Shown here: positions 20,962 through 32,184 of the stretch, in pieces
Layout: the number at the start of each line of letters is the position of its first letter
Position numbering within the stretch: position 1 is the stretch's first letter
The notes under the pieces: model-generated
Database searches by the model: none
The model's input: only the letters and a program-made list of their open reading frames with translations
Told to the model about the DNA's origin: nothing
Translations under genes and position numbers: made by a program
From: Hemileia vastatrix
Lineage: Eukaryota > Basidiomycota > Pucciniomycetes > Pucciniales > Zaghouaniaceae
Length of the DNA: 64,000 bases
NCBI GenBank assembly: GCA_030280995.1
Contig: JASXTE010000017.1
Span: forward strand, 15,614,498 to 15,678,497
Reading direction: 5' to 3'

Positions 20962-22092
20962 CCGTCCTCTGTATTCTTGAACAGCAAGTTGCCACCTGAA
21001 CATATTTCTATTAGTTGTTTTCAGGTTTAAGAGGGACTTTACCGCACTACAGTCAGTTACCAATTCAAACTTTTGGTCATCTAGATAGTAATGAAGTATC
21101 TCAAGAGCCCAAACAGCTGCTAAGCACTCTAATTGAGTGGCACCATATTTCAATTCACTATTTCTTAAGGTTCTTGAAATATAACAAATTAAAACTTCTG
21201 AGGTTTTATCATTAATAATTTGTTTCTGGTGTAAGGCAGCACCTAGACCAACAAAACTAGCATCTGTATACAAGACAAACGGTTTGTTAAAGTTAGGAAG
21301 AGCTAAGATAGGGGTTTTCATTAAGCAAATTTTTAAAGTATCAAAAGCTTTTTGACAGTCACTATTCCAGATGAATGCAACATCTTTCCTAGTGAGTTTT
21401 GTAAGAGGTAAGGCTATAACTTGATAATTTTTAATATATTGCCTGTAATAGCCACACATACCCAAAAAACTTTGGCTTTCTCTTGCAGAAGTTGGTGCTT
21501 TCACATTTTGAATTGCAGCAACTTTGTTTGGGTCTACACAAATTTGTAGGCCTGACACAACATGGCCAAGGACTTTCAAAGATTGAAAACCAAATTTACA
21601 CTTTTTTAAGGACAAGGTCATATTGATTTCATCCATTTTTTGAAAAAATCTATTCAAATGAACCATATGTTCATCAAAATTTTTAGAAAAAACTATGATA
21701 TCATCAATATACACCAATAGCCGTCCCTCAATTATTTCCTGATGGAAAGTGTTATCCATGACTTTTTGAAAAACTTAAGGGGCATTTTTAGGGCCAAATG
21801 GCATTCTAATATACTTATATACTCCAATATGAGTAGCAATAAGAAAAAAAGTCTGAGAATTTTTCTCAACTGGAACTTGATGATACCCTTTGTTACCATC
21901 CAGACAACTAATAAATTTAGCACCTTGCAAGGTAGCATGAATTGAAGCAATTCTGGGTAACGGATAAATATCATCAACAGTATAAATGTTTAATGCCCTG
22001 TAATCTCCACATAATCTAGCTTTATCCTTTTCATAAGAAATCAAGACTGGGAAGATGACACAATATTGGGGGGGTGACATCCACTTTTTCAA
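20962..22092 (-). pseudogene. pol: Element C RNase H and RT
   Basis: RNase H with TDASFVGLGAAL, QLECLAAVWALE and TDCSAVKSLL, then RT with YIDDIIVFS, MPFGPKNAP, GYHQVPVEKNSQ and ARLCGDYRALN. RT catalytic residues are intact. A stop lies at 21775-21777, and an inserted C in a run near 22070 shifts the frame before the fingers. Confidence 0.86.
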
Positions 22093-22909
22093 TGATGTTC
22101 ATTTTTAATAATGTGGCAATATTATCTTCAATATCCTTTCTTTTTGTTGGAGAAGCAGGATATGGTTTTTTCCTAAGAGTAGGAGGAATATCATTCAAGT
22201 CACTGGATAAGGTAATTTTCATTTCTTTCTGAACACTTCCTAAGACATGAGAAGCATGAGCAAAAGCCATAGGGAAAGAAGTAATTGAGGCAATAATAGA
22301 ATCCTTTTCTTCACTAGTTAAATGATAACCAAAAGAAGCAGTATTTATTTCATTTAATAAATCATTTATCTCAAATGTTGGTCTGCCTTTACACTGGATT
22401 AGTGAGTTACAAGACTTTAACAGATGCCCAGAAGGTTTTCTAGGGGATGAAATTTTGAATTTTCTTTTGCCATTCAATCCCAGGGTGAAGCAATTATTTG
22501 CTGGGTCCAATTTCACACCAAACATGGTCAAAATATCATTTCACATAATGAAACAATTACTCAAATTATCATTTTTCATAACCACAAACTCACAAACAGC
22601 TCTGACAAAACCACCATTATATTTGAAAAATACAGAGGTTTTGTATTTGCCAATAGGAATTAAGGTAGAACCATACCCTCTCCATTTTTCAGAAGTTATA
22701 GGTAATTATTTATTCATATAATCCTTGTCTACTGAAGCTAAAGCTTTTTCAGACACTACACTTCCTCCAGCACCAGAATCAAGAACTACATCAACATTTT
22801 TTGCCATTAATGATAACAGGTGCCTTCAAAGGTGATATGGCTATAGAATTGCTAGTAATATCTTTAATTATCTCAGCATTTTCTACTGAAGATAAATCCA
22901 ATACACATT
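22093..22909 (-). pseudogene. pol: Element C protease and linker
   Basis: The linker MFGVKLDPANNCFTLGLNGK is followed upstream by the protease box DSGAGGSVVSEKA near 22760-22780. An extra A just upstream of the box shifts the frame. Similarity to B ends at about 22909, giving the 5' truncation point of C. Confidence 0.78.
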
Positions 22910-22927
22910 TACCACAGAAAATTTGGG

Positions 22928-22949
22928 GGGGTATTGCTAGCAATACCCC
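22928..22949. repeat. 22-nt perfect palindrome
   Basis: GGGGTATTGCT followed by its exact reverse complement. The arm matches the start of the GGGGGGTATTGCC terminal motif at 11.2 and 57.2 kb. It sits directly at the truncation point of element C. 22950-23787 holds no recognisable gene. Confidence 0.75.
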
Positions 22950-23787
22950 TCATTTAAAAATGTTGGGAAGTGGTTGGAAAGCTGTTGGAAGGCTGTTGGG
23001 AGTTCATTGTGAAACCAGATTTAAATTAATTGGACAAAGATTTGGTAATCAGTTAGACCTAGATTCAACAGAAATCAATCACAGGTTTCTTGGAGCTTGG
23101 TGATTACTTTGATTTTGAGCTGAGCACAGATTGAGAAAAGCTTGAACATATCACTTAACATATCATAATATTCACTTTCCCATCTTGTGGAAATTCGTTC
23201 TAAGAATATCTACATATATTTTCTTGCCAAGTTGGTAACAGAAGGTTAAACTGTAGTATCTCAATTATTACACTAGACTACATAGATATTTGATAAAATA
23301 TACAATTCTAATCAATTTTAATATTATTGAGATCACCATAAGTGTCTGTCCAAAGACTTAAAAAAAGTATGTTAGTATCAAGACATCGTTCTAGGTAGTA
23401 GTTTCAATTTGGATTTTGAACTGACATCTAAAGCATTTTACTATTAGACAGAAACATAAATAAGTTTAATAAGAGTGAAATTATTCTATTTTGTGATTAT
23501 AATGTAACAATAAAGCACATTTTTATTGAGAAAATTTTTCTTCCTCCACAAACCAAAATTTACTCTATAGGCTCAATATTTATAAGCCATATTATTCATT
23601 TCAGTTATCATTAATTTACTTCCAATATTTTTTAAAAAGATAATAATAATACATGTGAAAGAATTATGAGCTTAGCATAGCATATGCTAAAAAGTTATTT
23701 TGTTGTTTTATTCAAAACTGATTATTCATTTTTTGCTTCAATTCATCTTTTAACAACCACTATCTTCAGATACTATTCTTAATTAAT

Positions 23788-26214
23788 ATGTCAAGTCTCA
23801 GATGTGTTGGACAGTTCTCAATAACAATTTATCAAATTTATATGAATGTAATTTCAAGATTTCAAAACTCACCAACCCCCACAATTTTACAGCGAGGCCA
23901 TTTGAATGTTCATATTTTTGGACTATTCAAAGAAAGAAAACCAACCCTTGTCGGTAATCTTTTTCAAGTGCAGAGTCAGAGCATTGGACCACTATTGGGT
24001 GACATTGGGTCTGGATCTCACCATTTAAACCAAAGAAGTGCCTTGAATCCTATGAAGCCTTTCTATTTTCATGCTTACTTGGTTCCAGTTTTTGGTAATC
24101 AGTATCAACTTTGGGGATGCCTCTTTTCTTCAAGTACACTAATCAGTCTTGCTAAAGAAGCATTTTCTCCTGCTCAAATCAATTTATGTCCAATCCTGAA
24201 CTATGACTCCACTATCTTTTTTAATATCCCGCATGTAATTTTTGAAGGCTCTTTTCAAATATCTCAGAGAACTCAAGATTGGAAAGCTGATCAACTTATC
24301 GGAGGAATCAAAACAGTTCTCAAAACACATCAACTTCAAGCAATAAATTTTATGATTGACAATGAACGAATGTTAAAGGAAAAGTTGGATATCATGTGGA
24401 GGCACCAGGACAACCATTGGCTTAGAACTGGATTTGATGACTATAAAGATCAGTTTCCTAACAATCAATTAACCCCTGAAGGAAACGGTCAATACTTGCT
24501 GATGATATGGGTTTGGGAAAGACGCTTTCAACTCTTTCTCTTATAAGTGCAACTCAAAGTGAAGCAAGACAATTCCAGGTATCGGAAAATCAAGAAGGTA
24601 TTAATCGGAGTTCAGCCACACTGATTATATGCCCCCTGGCAACACTATCAAATTGGATCAATGAAATAAGTGTGCACTTTGAAGATAATGCGCTTCCTTT
24701 CAAGGTTCTTTATGGGAAGGATTGTCAAAATACTAACGTCAATGAGCTACAGGACACTGCTATTGTTTTAATGACCTATAAAACAGCTAGCCCAACGATG
24801 TCAAAAAATCAAAGCCAAAAAAAGATACCGGTGACTCAAAAGCTCTTTTGGTATAGAGTTGTTTTAGATGAAGCTCAGTTAGTGCCCATTTCTATATCTA
24901 AAACTTAAAATTTAATTTTTATAATCAATTTTTATAAATATTCTTTTAGTTAAATTAAAAATCCTTACTCACAGAGGGCTCAAACAATATTTGACTTGGA
25001 ATCTCAACAACAACTATGCTTGACTGGAACTCCACTTCATAACAGGCCCACTGACCTTCAAAGTCTCATATTTTTTCTTAGAATCGAAAAGTGGCAAGAA
25101 GACTGGTTATGGAAGAATTTCCTTTTTCCAGGTTTGCAAAAAGGAAAGGCTAATTCTATTAAATCAATCAATCACTTAATGAAAGTCATAAGCCTATGTA
25201 GAACAAAGGATGCAATTTTGTCTCTTCCAAAAAAGATTCAAAGGGGGATATCGTTTCAATTAGCAGATCCATGGAGGTCTAAACTTGATGTGCTTCAAGA
25301 AAGATTCACTGAGCAATATGGGCCCTCCAGAAGCACTGACTTCCCTTGGGACTCATCTGAGTTTCTAAGAGAGCTGATGATTTTAAGAAAATTCTGCAAC
25401 CATCCAATCTAGGAAAATCTGGATGAAAATCCAACTTTTGATTTCACCTGGCAGCATTCCGCAAAGATTTGTCATCTTATAGGCCACTTAAAAAACTTTT
25501 TGTCTGGTGAAAGGGGTATAAATTTTCCAAAAGCTGTTATATTCTCCAACTTTGCAGACTTTTTGCAGATATAAGTGATTCTATAATGAATTGTTTTACA
25601 AAATTGTGTTGGCTTATTAAAAACAATTTTCTAATATGTCAAAATAGAATAAAAATGGCTTTAGATGACCACAATATTAGGTATACCCAGCTTACGGGTG
25701 AACTCAGCAGGACAAAGCGAGACAAAAATATGCATGAATTCCATTTTAATAAAAATTGCCAAGTTTAGGTTGGAACAATTCGGCTGCAGGAGTGGGTATA
25801 GATCTCAGGTGTGCTCAAAATGTATATATAATGGTGAGCTCAATGTCTTTTATTTCATATTAAGAACAAAAATATTAAATTTTTTATATGTTCAATGTTG
25901 AAATAGGAGCCAAATTGGAATCCAGCAGTTGAGCAGCAGGCTTTTGATCGGCTTTATAGAATGGGGCAGCAAAATGAAGTAAATGTTTTGAATTATTTTG
26001 TACAAGAAAGTATAGAATTCAGCATGTATAAGATTCAAAAGAAAAAAATGGAGCTAAAAATGTAAGCCAAATTTCATTTCTATAAATTTTAATGATAATA
26101 GTAATCATTAAAATTATGTTTTTGTTTTCAAGGCTAAGTGTCCCAAACAGTGGAAATGAGGAGTATGAGTGTGCAAACCTATTATTAAAGGAGTTTGTCA
26201 ATCACTCACATTAG
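23788..26214 (+). pseudogene. SNF2 helicase pseudogene, Rad5/Rad16/HLTF-like
   Basis: A SWI2/SNF2 DNA-dependent ATPase. An N-terminal region of about 170 codons precedes the helicase entry THQLQAINFMIDNE. Walker A is in SILADDMGLGKTLSTLSLI (about 24491-24545), with one base lost at about 24489. Then come ICPLATLSNW, the DEAQ box at 24867-24877, LCLTGTPLHNRPTDLQSL, KAVIFSNFADFLQI, AGVGIDLRCAQNVYIM and WNPAVEQQAFDRLYRMGQQ. Introns inferred: 24878-24976 (uncertain), 25571-25647 (donor ATAAGT instead of GTAAGT), 25834-25906 and 26062-26132. A further frameshift lies near 25785. The insert-free order motif I-II-III-V-VI fits the Rad5/16 group. It overlaps the next gene tail to tail by 17 nt. Confidence 0.82.
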
Positions 26215-27318
26215 AGGAAGAAAGAATTTCAAGGAGAGCAGGTAAATTTATGGGATTTTGAGGATTTAAAAGTCTGAGTTGTTGAGGATTTAGAGATGCA
26301 AGATATAAGGGAGAATAACAGTCATTCGGCAAACCCCGGGGGACATGAGAAGGATTAAGGTTAGGGGATAATGTTGAAACCAAACTGATTCTTTTGTACA
26401 AGGCTAAGTCATTTAGCACACTTCCAGAGTAGGTTGAAGTATCTCGAATATCAAAGTGTTGTTGGTCAAGATATTGTGCAACTTTAGAAAAATCTTCAGA
26501 TCTCCCTTGCATTAAGATACGTCTTAATGATCCATCATTATCAATTTTGGTGTCTGAACAACACTTGATGTTTGTGAAAAGGTTGTGATAAGTTTCGCAA
26601 TGTGGAAGTTGTTTAAGAAGTTTAGTTGGGTTAACAGAATTCTAAGAATCTTTGTTATTTGAAATAAAGGTCATAAATAAAAACGGTTGAAAAAAAGGGG
26701 ATTTTCATACTTTTTTTTTTATTCTATATTTATGATTTCTCACTTTGATTATTTCTTGAGAGCTATGAGAATCCTTCCCAAGTCTTAATTTATCAGCATA
26801 ACCTAAAAACCAACCTTGAAGAACTCCCATTTGATTTGAGAAGCTAATTTGAGTTGAGTCAATTGGATATGCAATCAAATTATTGGTTTTTAAGGCATTG
26901 TCCCAGTGTTTAATGAGAATATTTGCAAGACCTGGTTCCATTTGTCAAACCAATCTAGGTTCCAAGCAAAAGTTGACCCTGGGAAAACGCACATGCAAAG
27001 GTGCTCAATAAAAGATTCACGGAAAATTGGTGGAAACTTTTCCGAAACCGCTGAATTTGATTCTGGATGAGGTAGTTCAAAGGCGATGTTGCAAGAATTC
27101 ATGTCGAATGATGAAAATCTGTCTAATTGCTCTTCAGTAGGGTTTTGTTTCCATCCATTTGATTCTGGTGACATATCCAAAAATGAACGACAAAAATTGT
27201 GTATAGATCTACAAAAGTGAGGATTGAATGGAGGCAAAGTCTCATTAAAAATTCTATTAAGTGTTTGTGTGTTTGTGGGCAGGTTTCCATGAGGAAAGTA
27301 AGAGCTACTAGGGTTCAT
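26198..27318 (-). pseudogene. Unknown spliced gene, convergent with SNF2
   Basis: ATG at 27316-27318 (MNPSSSYFPHGNLPTNTQ). It continues through PHFCRSIHNFCRSFLDM and ESFIEHLCMCVFPGSTFAW, with a frame change near 26935, then ANILIKHWDNALKTNNLIA and GVLQGWFLGYADKLRL. An intron at 26642-26710 (GTATGA...CTTAG, 69 nt) joins in phase to NSVNPTKLLKQLPHCE and DFSKVAQYLDQQHFD, ending SNVSD and a stop at 26198-26200. I do not recognise the family. Clear coding periodicity and a phase-matched intron argue that it was a real gene, now carrying one frameshift. Confidence 0.5.
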
Positions 27319-28395
27319 AAAGAATTAGATTAAGAAAGTGTTCAATTAAATTAAACAAAGATGAAGGATAAATTTTTGAGCTCCAAAACTTTATGATCAA
27401 AGTTGATTTAAGGAGAAATATCACAAAAATTAAGAATAAGAAATATTTCAACTTTATGGCATTATAATATGCATAAATTATATTTTTATATGAAATTTGA
27501 ACTCAAAAGGAATGGTATAAAATGAAGAGAATGATTATGTGATAAAAGCAGACTCATTTGAGAAACGGATTTTTTTTTCTTTTCAAAAAATTCTTCCACA
27601 AAAATAATTTGATAAATGTGAGACTATCTTCATTTTTTGATTACCAAAAAATTATTTTTGGTCCAATATGATAGTAATACATATTCCATTGAGTAATTTT
27701 TGTTCAACCTGAATAAACAGACTAGAGTGTCACTACATCACATTTATGTATGAAAATTTATACAAGGTTTCAGCTTTTTTGTAATGCTTTAAGGTTTACA
27801 CTTTTGTAGCATCTATTATTTGAGTATTTTTGATTTTTTCTTTATGGAAAATTCTACCTAGTACAGACCAATTTTCAAAGTTGAAGAAATATGTTTGTGA
27901 TTGTTGTTTACAAAATATTAACCTTATTCTTGGGTTTAACTTTGATTTTTGGGGTAATTTTTTAAATAAATATGTTAAAAATATGGATTACTTTTCTTAT
28001 AGTCCATAACTAAGAATTTTTATCAAAATTAAATAATTATAGGGTAGTTAGATATAACTCAGAAGGCATTTGATAGAAAAATAATAAAGATGCTTGTGCG
28101 TACAATAGAATTTTTTCTATGATAGAAAATATTCTGATAAACATGCATGCATTGTTGTACAAATGCAGAGAGTATACAGAATACAAATAAAGTAGACTGC
28201 ATAACTTTTAATTAATATATAAATTATCTGATTAAAAATTAAACATTTAAACTTAAATAGTTTCAACACATATTCCATCATATTCTTTTGATAAAAAAAT
28301 GTAGCTTATATTAGCTAGTGCCTTTCAAAAAAAAGGAGTACCTTCAATTGGTAACTTCCAATAGCTAACTTATTCCTACAATTATCACAATTACA
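27319..28395. other. AT-rich intergenic between divergent genes
   Basis: The shared upstream region of the minus-strand unknown gene and the plus-strand Tnp2 gene. CACTACATCACATTTATG at 27731-27748 resembles a CACTA end but has no visible partner. Nothing else supported. Confidence 0.4.
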
Positions 28396-31300
28396 ATGCC
28401 TCCATTTTTTCATGTATGTCAATGTCAAGATCTTGGATGTGTCAATAGAAATTATCAAACTTCTTCTGGGTCCTTTGAAGTTGGTATGGCTTTCAAAAGC
28501 TCTAATTCTTACGCAAAACATCAAGAGGAAAGAAATAGGAAAGCCCAGATGGTTATTTCTTCCAACAATCCACTTAACATTGGAAGTTCCTGCTCCACAG
28601 AAACAGTAAGCTGTATATCTATAGTTAAATGTGAGAATAAAAGTCTTTATGATGTTTCAATGATTTATTAAATAGGGGCAGAAGTATCTTCAACAGTCTC
28701 TAGAAACTCAAATCTTGGGGAATGGTATTGCCAAATAATTATGTGGCAGGCAGCAAAGCTTTCTCTGATTCATCATTTGAGCAAAGAAGGTTGTACTCAA
28801 TTTTTGGATGAATAAATTAAGAAGCTCAAACTTCTAGATGATAGTGGAATACTGGATTCTGATAGCATTGTCCACCTGATTCCACTCTCGATAGATACAG
28901 TTTTTAGTCGATTAAAGCTCAATCAATCATTTTTCACTAAAACATGCTTTCCTAAATGCTTTGCTCTTTATGAGTATAACTCTGAATCTCAACCATCTAT
29001 ACTATGTTGCAATCAACCATTTCTTTCATCATCAAAGCGCTATTTAAAAATTTTTGGAGCAGGACAAATTGCAGTTAAATGTGATGAAAGGCTGTATTTG
29101 ATGGAGGAACATCAAGAACATGTAAAATACTTATCTCTTAAAACATTTAATCACCATTCTTTTATCGACTGGCTTAAGGAAAAGATCAAACTGTTCAAAT
29201 TTGAGCTTCTGATTGAGAAGAAAACCCCTGTGGCAGAACATGTAGAGTGTGATTTGATGAAGGATGTTTGTGATGGTTCAATTTGGAAAAACTTTCCCAT
29301 TACCACTCCAGCTCTGGATAGCAATGATTATGAATATACGATAACTTCAGGCAACTTAATGTTTACTTTATATGTTTACTGGTTTAGGCCTGGTGGCAAT
29401 AGGATTGGAGGTCATCAGAAGTCTGTAGGAAATATTATGATGGTGTGTATGAACCTACCTCAAGAAGATAGATACAAAATTGAAAATCTTTTTTTGTATG
29501 CTATTATACCTGGACCAACAGAACCCACAAGTGAACAGCTTAATCACCTTCTAAAACCACTTGTTAATGATCTACAAACTCTATGGGATGGTATTTTGAT
29601 TGAAAAGACGCATCTTTATCCACGAGGCCGGAAATTAAGATTTGCATTGTTCTCTTTGATTGGTGACATTCCTGCAATACAAAAATTGGCTGGCTTTTCA
29701 AGTCACTCTGCAAAAATGTTCTGCTCTTTCTGTAATATCTCTAAAGATGAAATTAGTGAAAAGAATGTGGGAAATTTTTCATTACGGAATCATGAGGATC
29801 ATATGTGCTGGGCAACAAAGTGAAAAAATTCTAAGTCACATTGGGAGCGTGTATCAATTGTTCAGAATCATGGGGTATGATGGAGTGAGCTGAATAACCT
29901 TGAATATTGGCGTCCAACTGAATATTGCTTAATTGATGTTATGCATTCACATATGCTTGGCAACCTAAAAGATCACAGTCTAAGCTATTTTCAAATCCAA
30001 AATGCAGGAAAAGATCTAGAAAGAAAGCTGGAAAAGGATAAAAATTGGCATGTAAGAGAAGAAGATGACAATTTCTTTTCTGATACTTCACTGCACAAAC
30101 ATTCGAAAAAACGTAGAAGTAGCTTAAGCACCACGAATAATGATGATTATGATAAAGGACACACAAGACAGCACAAGCGGCAAAGACGTACGAGTTCAAG
30201 ACAGTCATCAAGTCATCATGGACTAGATAATGAAGGATTGGGAACAAATTGATCAAGAAGCCAGAGTAGGTCATCCAGCTCCAAATTTATTCCTCCATAT
30301 AGCGATTTGGCCTCAATACAGTCTCACAGCAGTGAAAGTAGGAATTCTTTGTATAACTTAAGGCAAAGGAGCATTAGCATATCACAGAGTGAAGGATCTC
30401 ACTCATCAAATGAGACAGCTAGAGATGAAGAAAATAAAAGGAAAGGTAAGGAGAAAGAAAATGAAGGTAGTAGTAATCTACGAATCATGGTAGAAGAGCT
30501 ACAGGTTGTATGGAAGATGATTGATCAAGTAAGAAGACCTTCCTGGCTAACACGAGTTCCAAAATCAGTAGGATCTAAAAAGGCAGGATCCCTCAAGGCA
30601 GCAGAATGGCACATTCTGTATACTCTCTACTTCCCTTTGTCACTTATACCCCTTTGGTTTGAAAAATTTAAAGAATCTGAATCTTCAATTTCCTCATCTG
30701 AAAAACCAAGAGAATATTATCTTCTCAAGTCACTTGTAACATTATGCTCAATCACCAATTTTTTGACATTAAAAAGTATACAGACTAATGAGCTTAAAGA
30801 TCTAGATCAATTTCTGTTAGATTATTGTGAGTGCCTGGAAGAGGGTTGGAGGAATATTAATGCAAATCCAAATCTGCATATCACTCAACATTATCCTGAA
30901 ATGATAAAGCATCTTGGTCCACCATCAGGTACAGCTACTTGGTCTGGAGAGTGGGTGAATCATATATTATCTGAAATTCCAAACAATCACCATCCACGTA
31001 TGTAATGTTTGTAAGCAATGATTTAAAAACTCAGCTGGGCTAATTTATTAATATTTACCACAGGAGAGATACCTCTAACAATGCTCAAACATTCGTATCG
31101 GAATTCTAGGGTATTAGATCTTGGTGAAGCTGAAGATAATGATCAATTTGAGACTAAAAAAATCCATATTGATCTCGATAAACAAAACAAATGGATCCAT
31201 CTAAGTATGGCATTATTTACTAAATGGGTAAGGGCACGAATGGGAAAAGAAACTTCAAGACGGGCTTTGACACCATTGGAGAAAAGTGGGGATTGTGTAG

Positions 31301-31914
31301 TTGAAAATGTAGCAAGCATATTGATACATGGAAAGAGGTTTACTAGTTACCATCAACACATTGCTAATTCAACAATTGAATTCTACTATGGAAAAGATAG
31401 CCAGTTTGGGAAAATTGATGATCTTTTCAGGTCAAAGGAAGAGAATGATCAAATATATTTAATAGTAAGTCCTTTCAAAGAGCTCCGTCCAGAAGAAACA
31501 TCAAAGGATCGCTATGAGATTTTCCCACAAGTGCATTGTCGGTTAGTAAGAGTAGCCAAAGCAACTCAAATTGTGATTAAGAAAGATGCAATGATTGGAC
31601 ATGCAGCTACTGTTGAGCACAAAAAAGGAATTTTTGGAATCAAAGACAAGGTTTTCACTGCCATTGGACTGCAGACAGTAGTGAGTGAAAAAATTAATCA
31701 AATTTATTTTCTGTTGACTAACATCTTTGTGTTAATTTGGGATCGGGGAAATTTTTAGGATTGGTGATGTTTGTAAATGGTGAAAGAAATAATTCAATGC
31801 TCAATTAAAAAATGCAATGCATCCAACTTACCTTATCATAAATCAGTGAACAATTACTTTGGTTGCTTTTATTGCGAGAGAACCCATGCTTTCAATGAGT
31901 CATTTTTATCTTAA
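28396..31914 (+). pseudogene. Tnp2-type transposase (CACTA/EnSpm-like)
   Basis: Exon 1 (28396-28605) starts MPPFFHVCQCQDLGC; a likely intron follows (GTAAGC...AATAG, 28606-28675), although the phase to the next segment is imperfect. The main exon to 30997 holds a Transposase_21-like core: GGHQKSVGNIMMVCMNLPQE, AIIPGPTEPTSEQLN, ALFSLIGDIPAIQKLAGFSS, MFCSFCNISK, LNNLEYWRPTEYCLIDVMH. A Ser/Arg-rich spacer follows, then SWLTRVPKSVGSKKAGSLKA and GPPSGTATWSGEWV. An intron at 30998-31063 (GTATGT...CACAG) joins in phase to REIPLTMLKHSYR. A further GTGAGT donor lies at 31681. Nonsense codons: TAA 28813, TGA 29821, TGA 29878, TGA 30250. Such proteins cut and paste CACTA-class DNA transposons. Confidence 0.8.
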
Positions 31915-32184
31915 ATGTAAGAATGAAAGAAAGAAAATCATGATAATGAGAAATATGATAAAATTTTTACTTAATGAATGATCTTCTTGCTCATTCATCT
32001 ACTATAAATAGTTTGACCTTCCAACTTTAGCTGATAGCTATATATTATTCACTTTATTTTTCGACAAGAGAACATACACGTTAACAAGACTATATACATA
32101 GTATCTTTTTTTACTTTAGCTTTGATAGGTAAAAATTTTAACAACTGATTATTTTTATTTTATTTTATTTTATTAAAGTTCATT

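Larger units (their letters stand above)
17093..22909 (-). mobile_element. Element C: 5'-truncated chromodomain Gypsy copy
   Basis: Minus-strand relative of A and B. The 3' LTR lies at 17093-18259. Internal sequence runs chromodomain, integrase, RNase H, RT and protease up to about 22909, where similarity stops (just upstream of the protease). It landed in the integrase of B. It is interrupted at 19858-20961 by unrelated sequence, with loss of roughly 190 bp of RNase H/linker. Confidence 0.85.

Noticed and set aside
24507..24908. A gene starting at MGLGKT
   Set aside because: This Met is inside the Walker A motif of the SNF2 helicase; the apparent start results from the upstream frameshift.
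27731..27748. CACTACATCACATTTATG as a CACTA transposon end
   Set aside because: No matching inverted end or target duplication found to the right of the Tnp2 genes.
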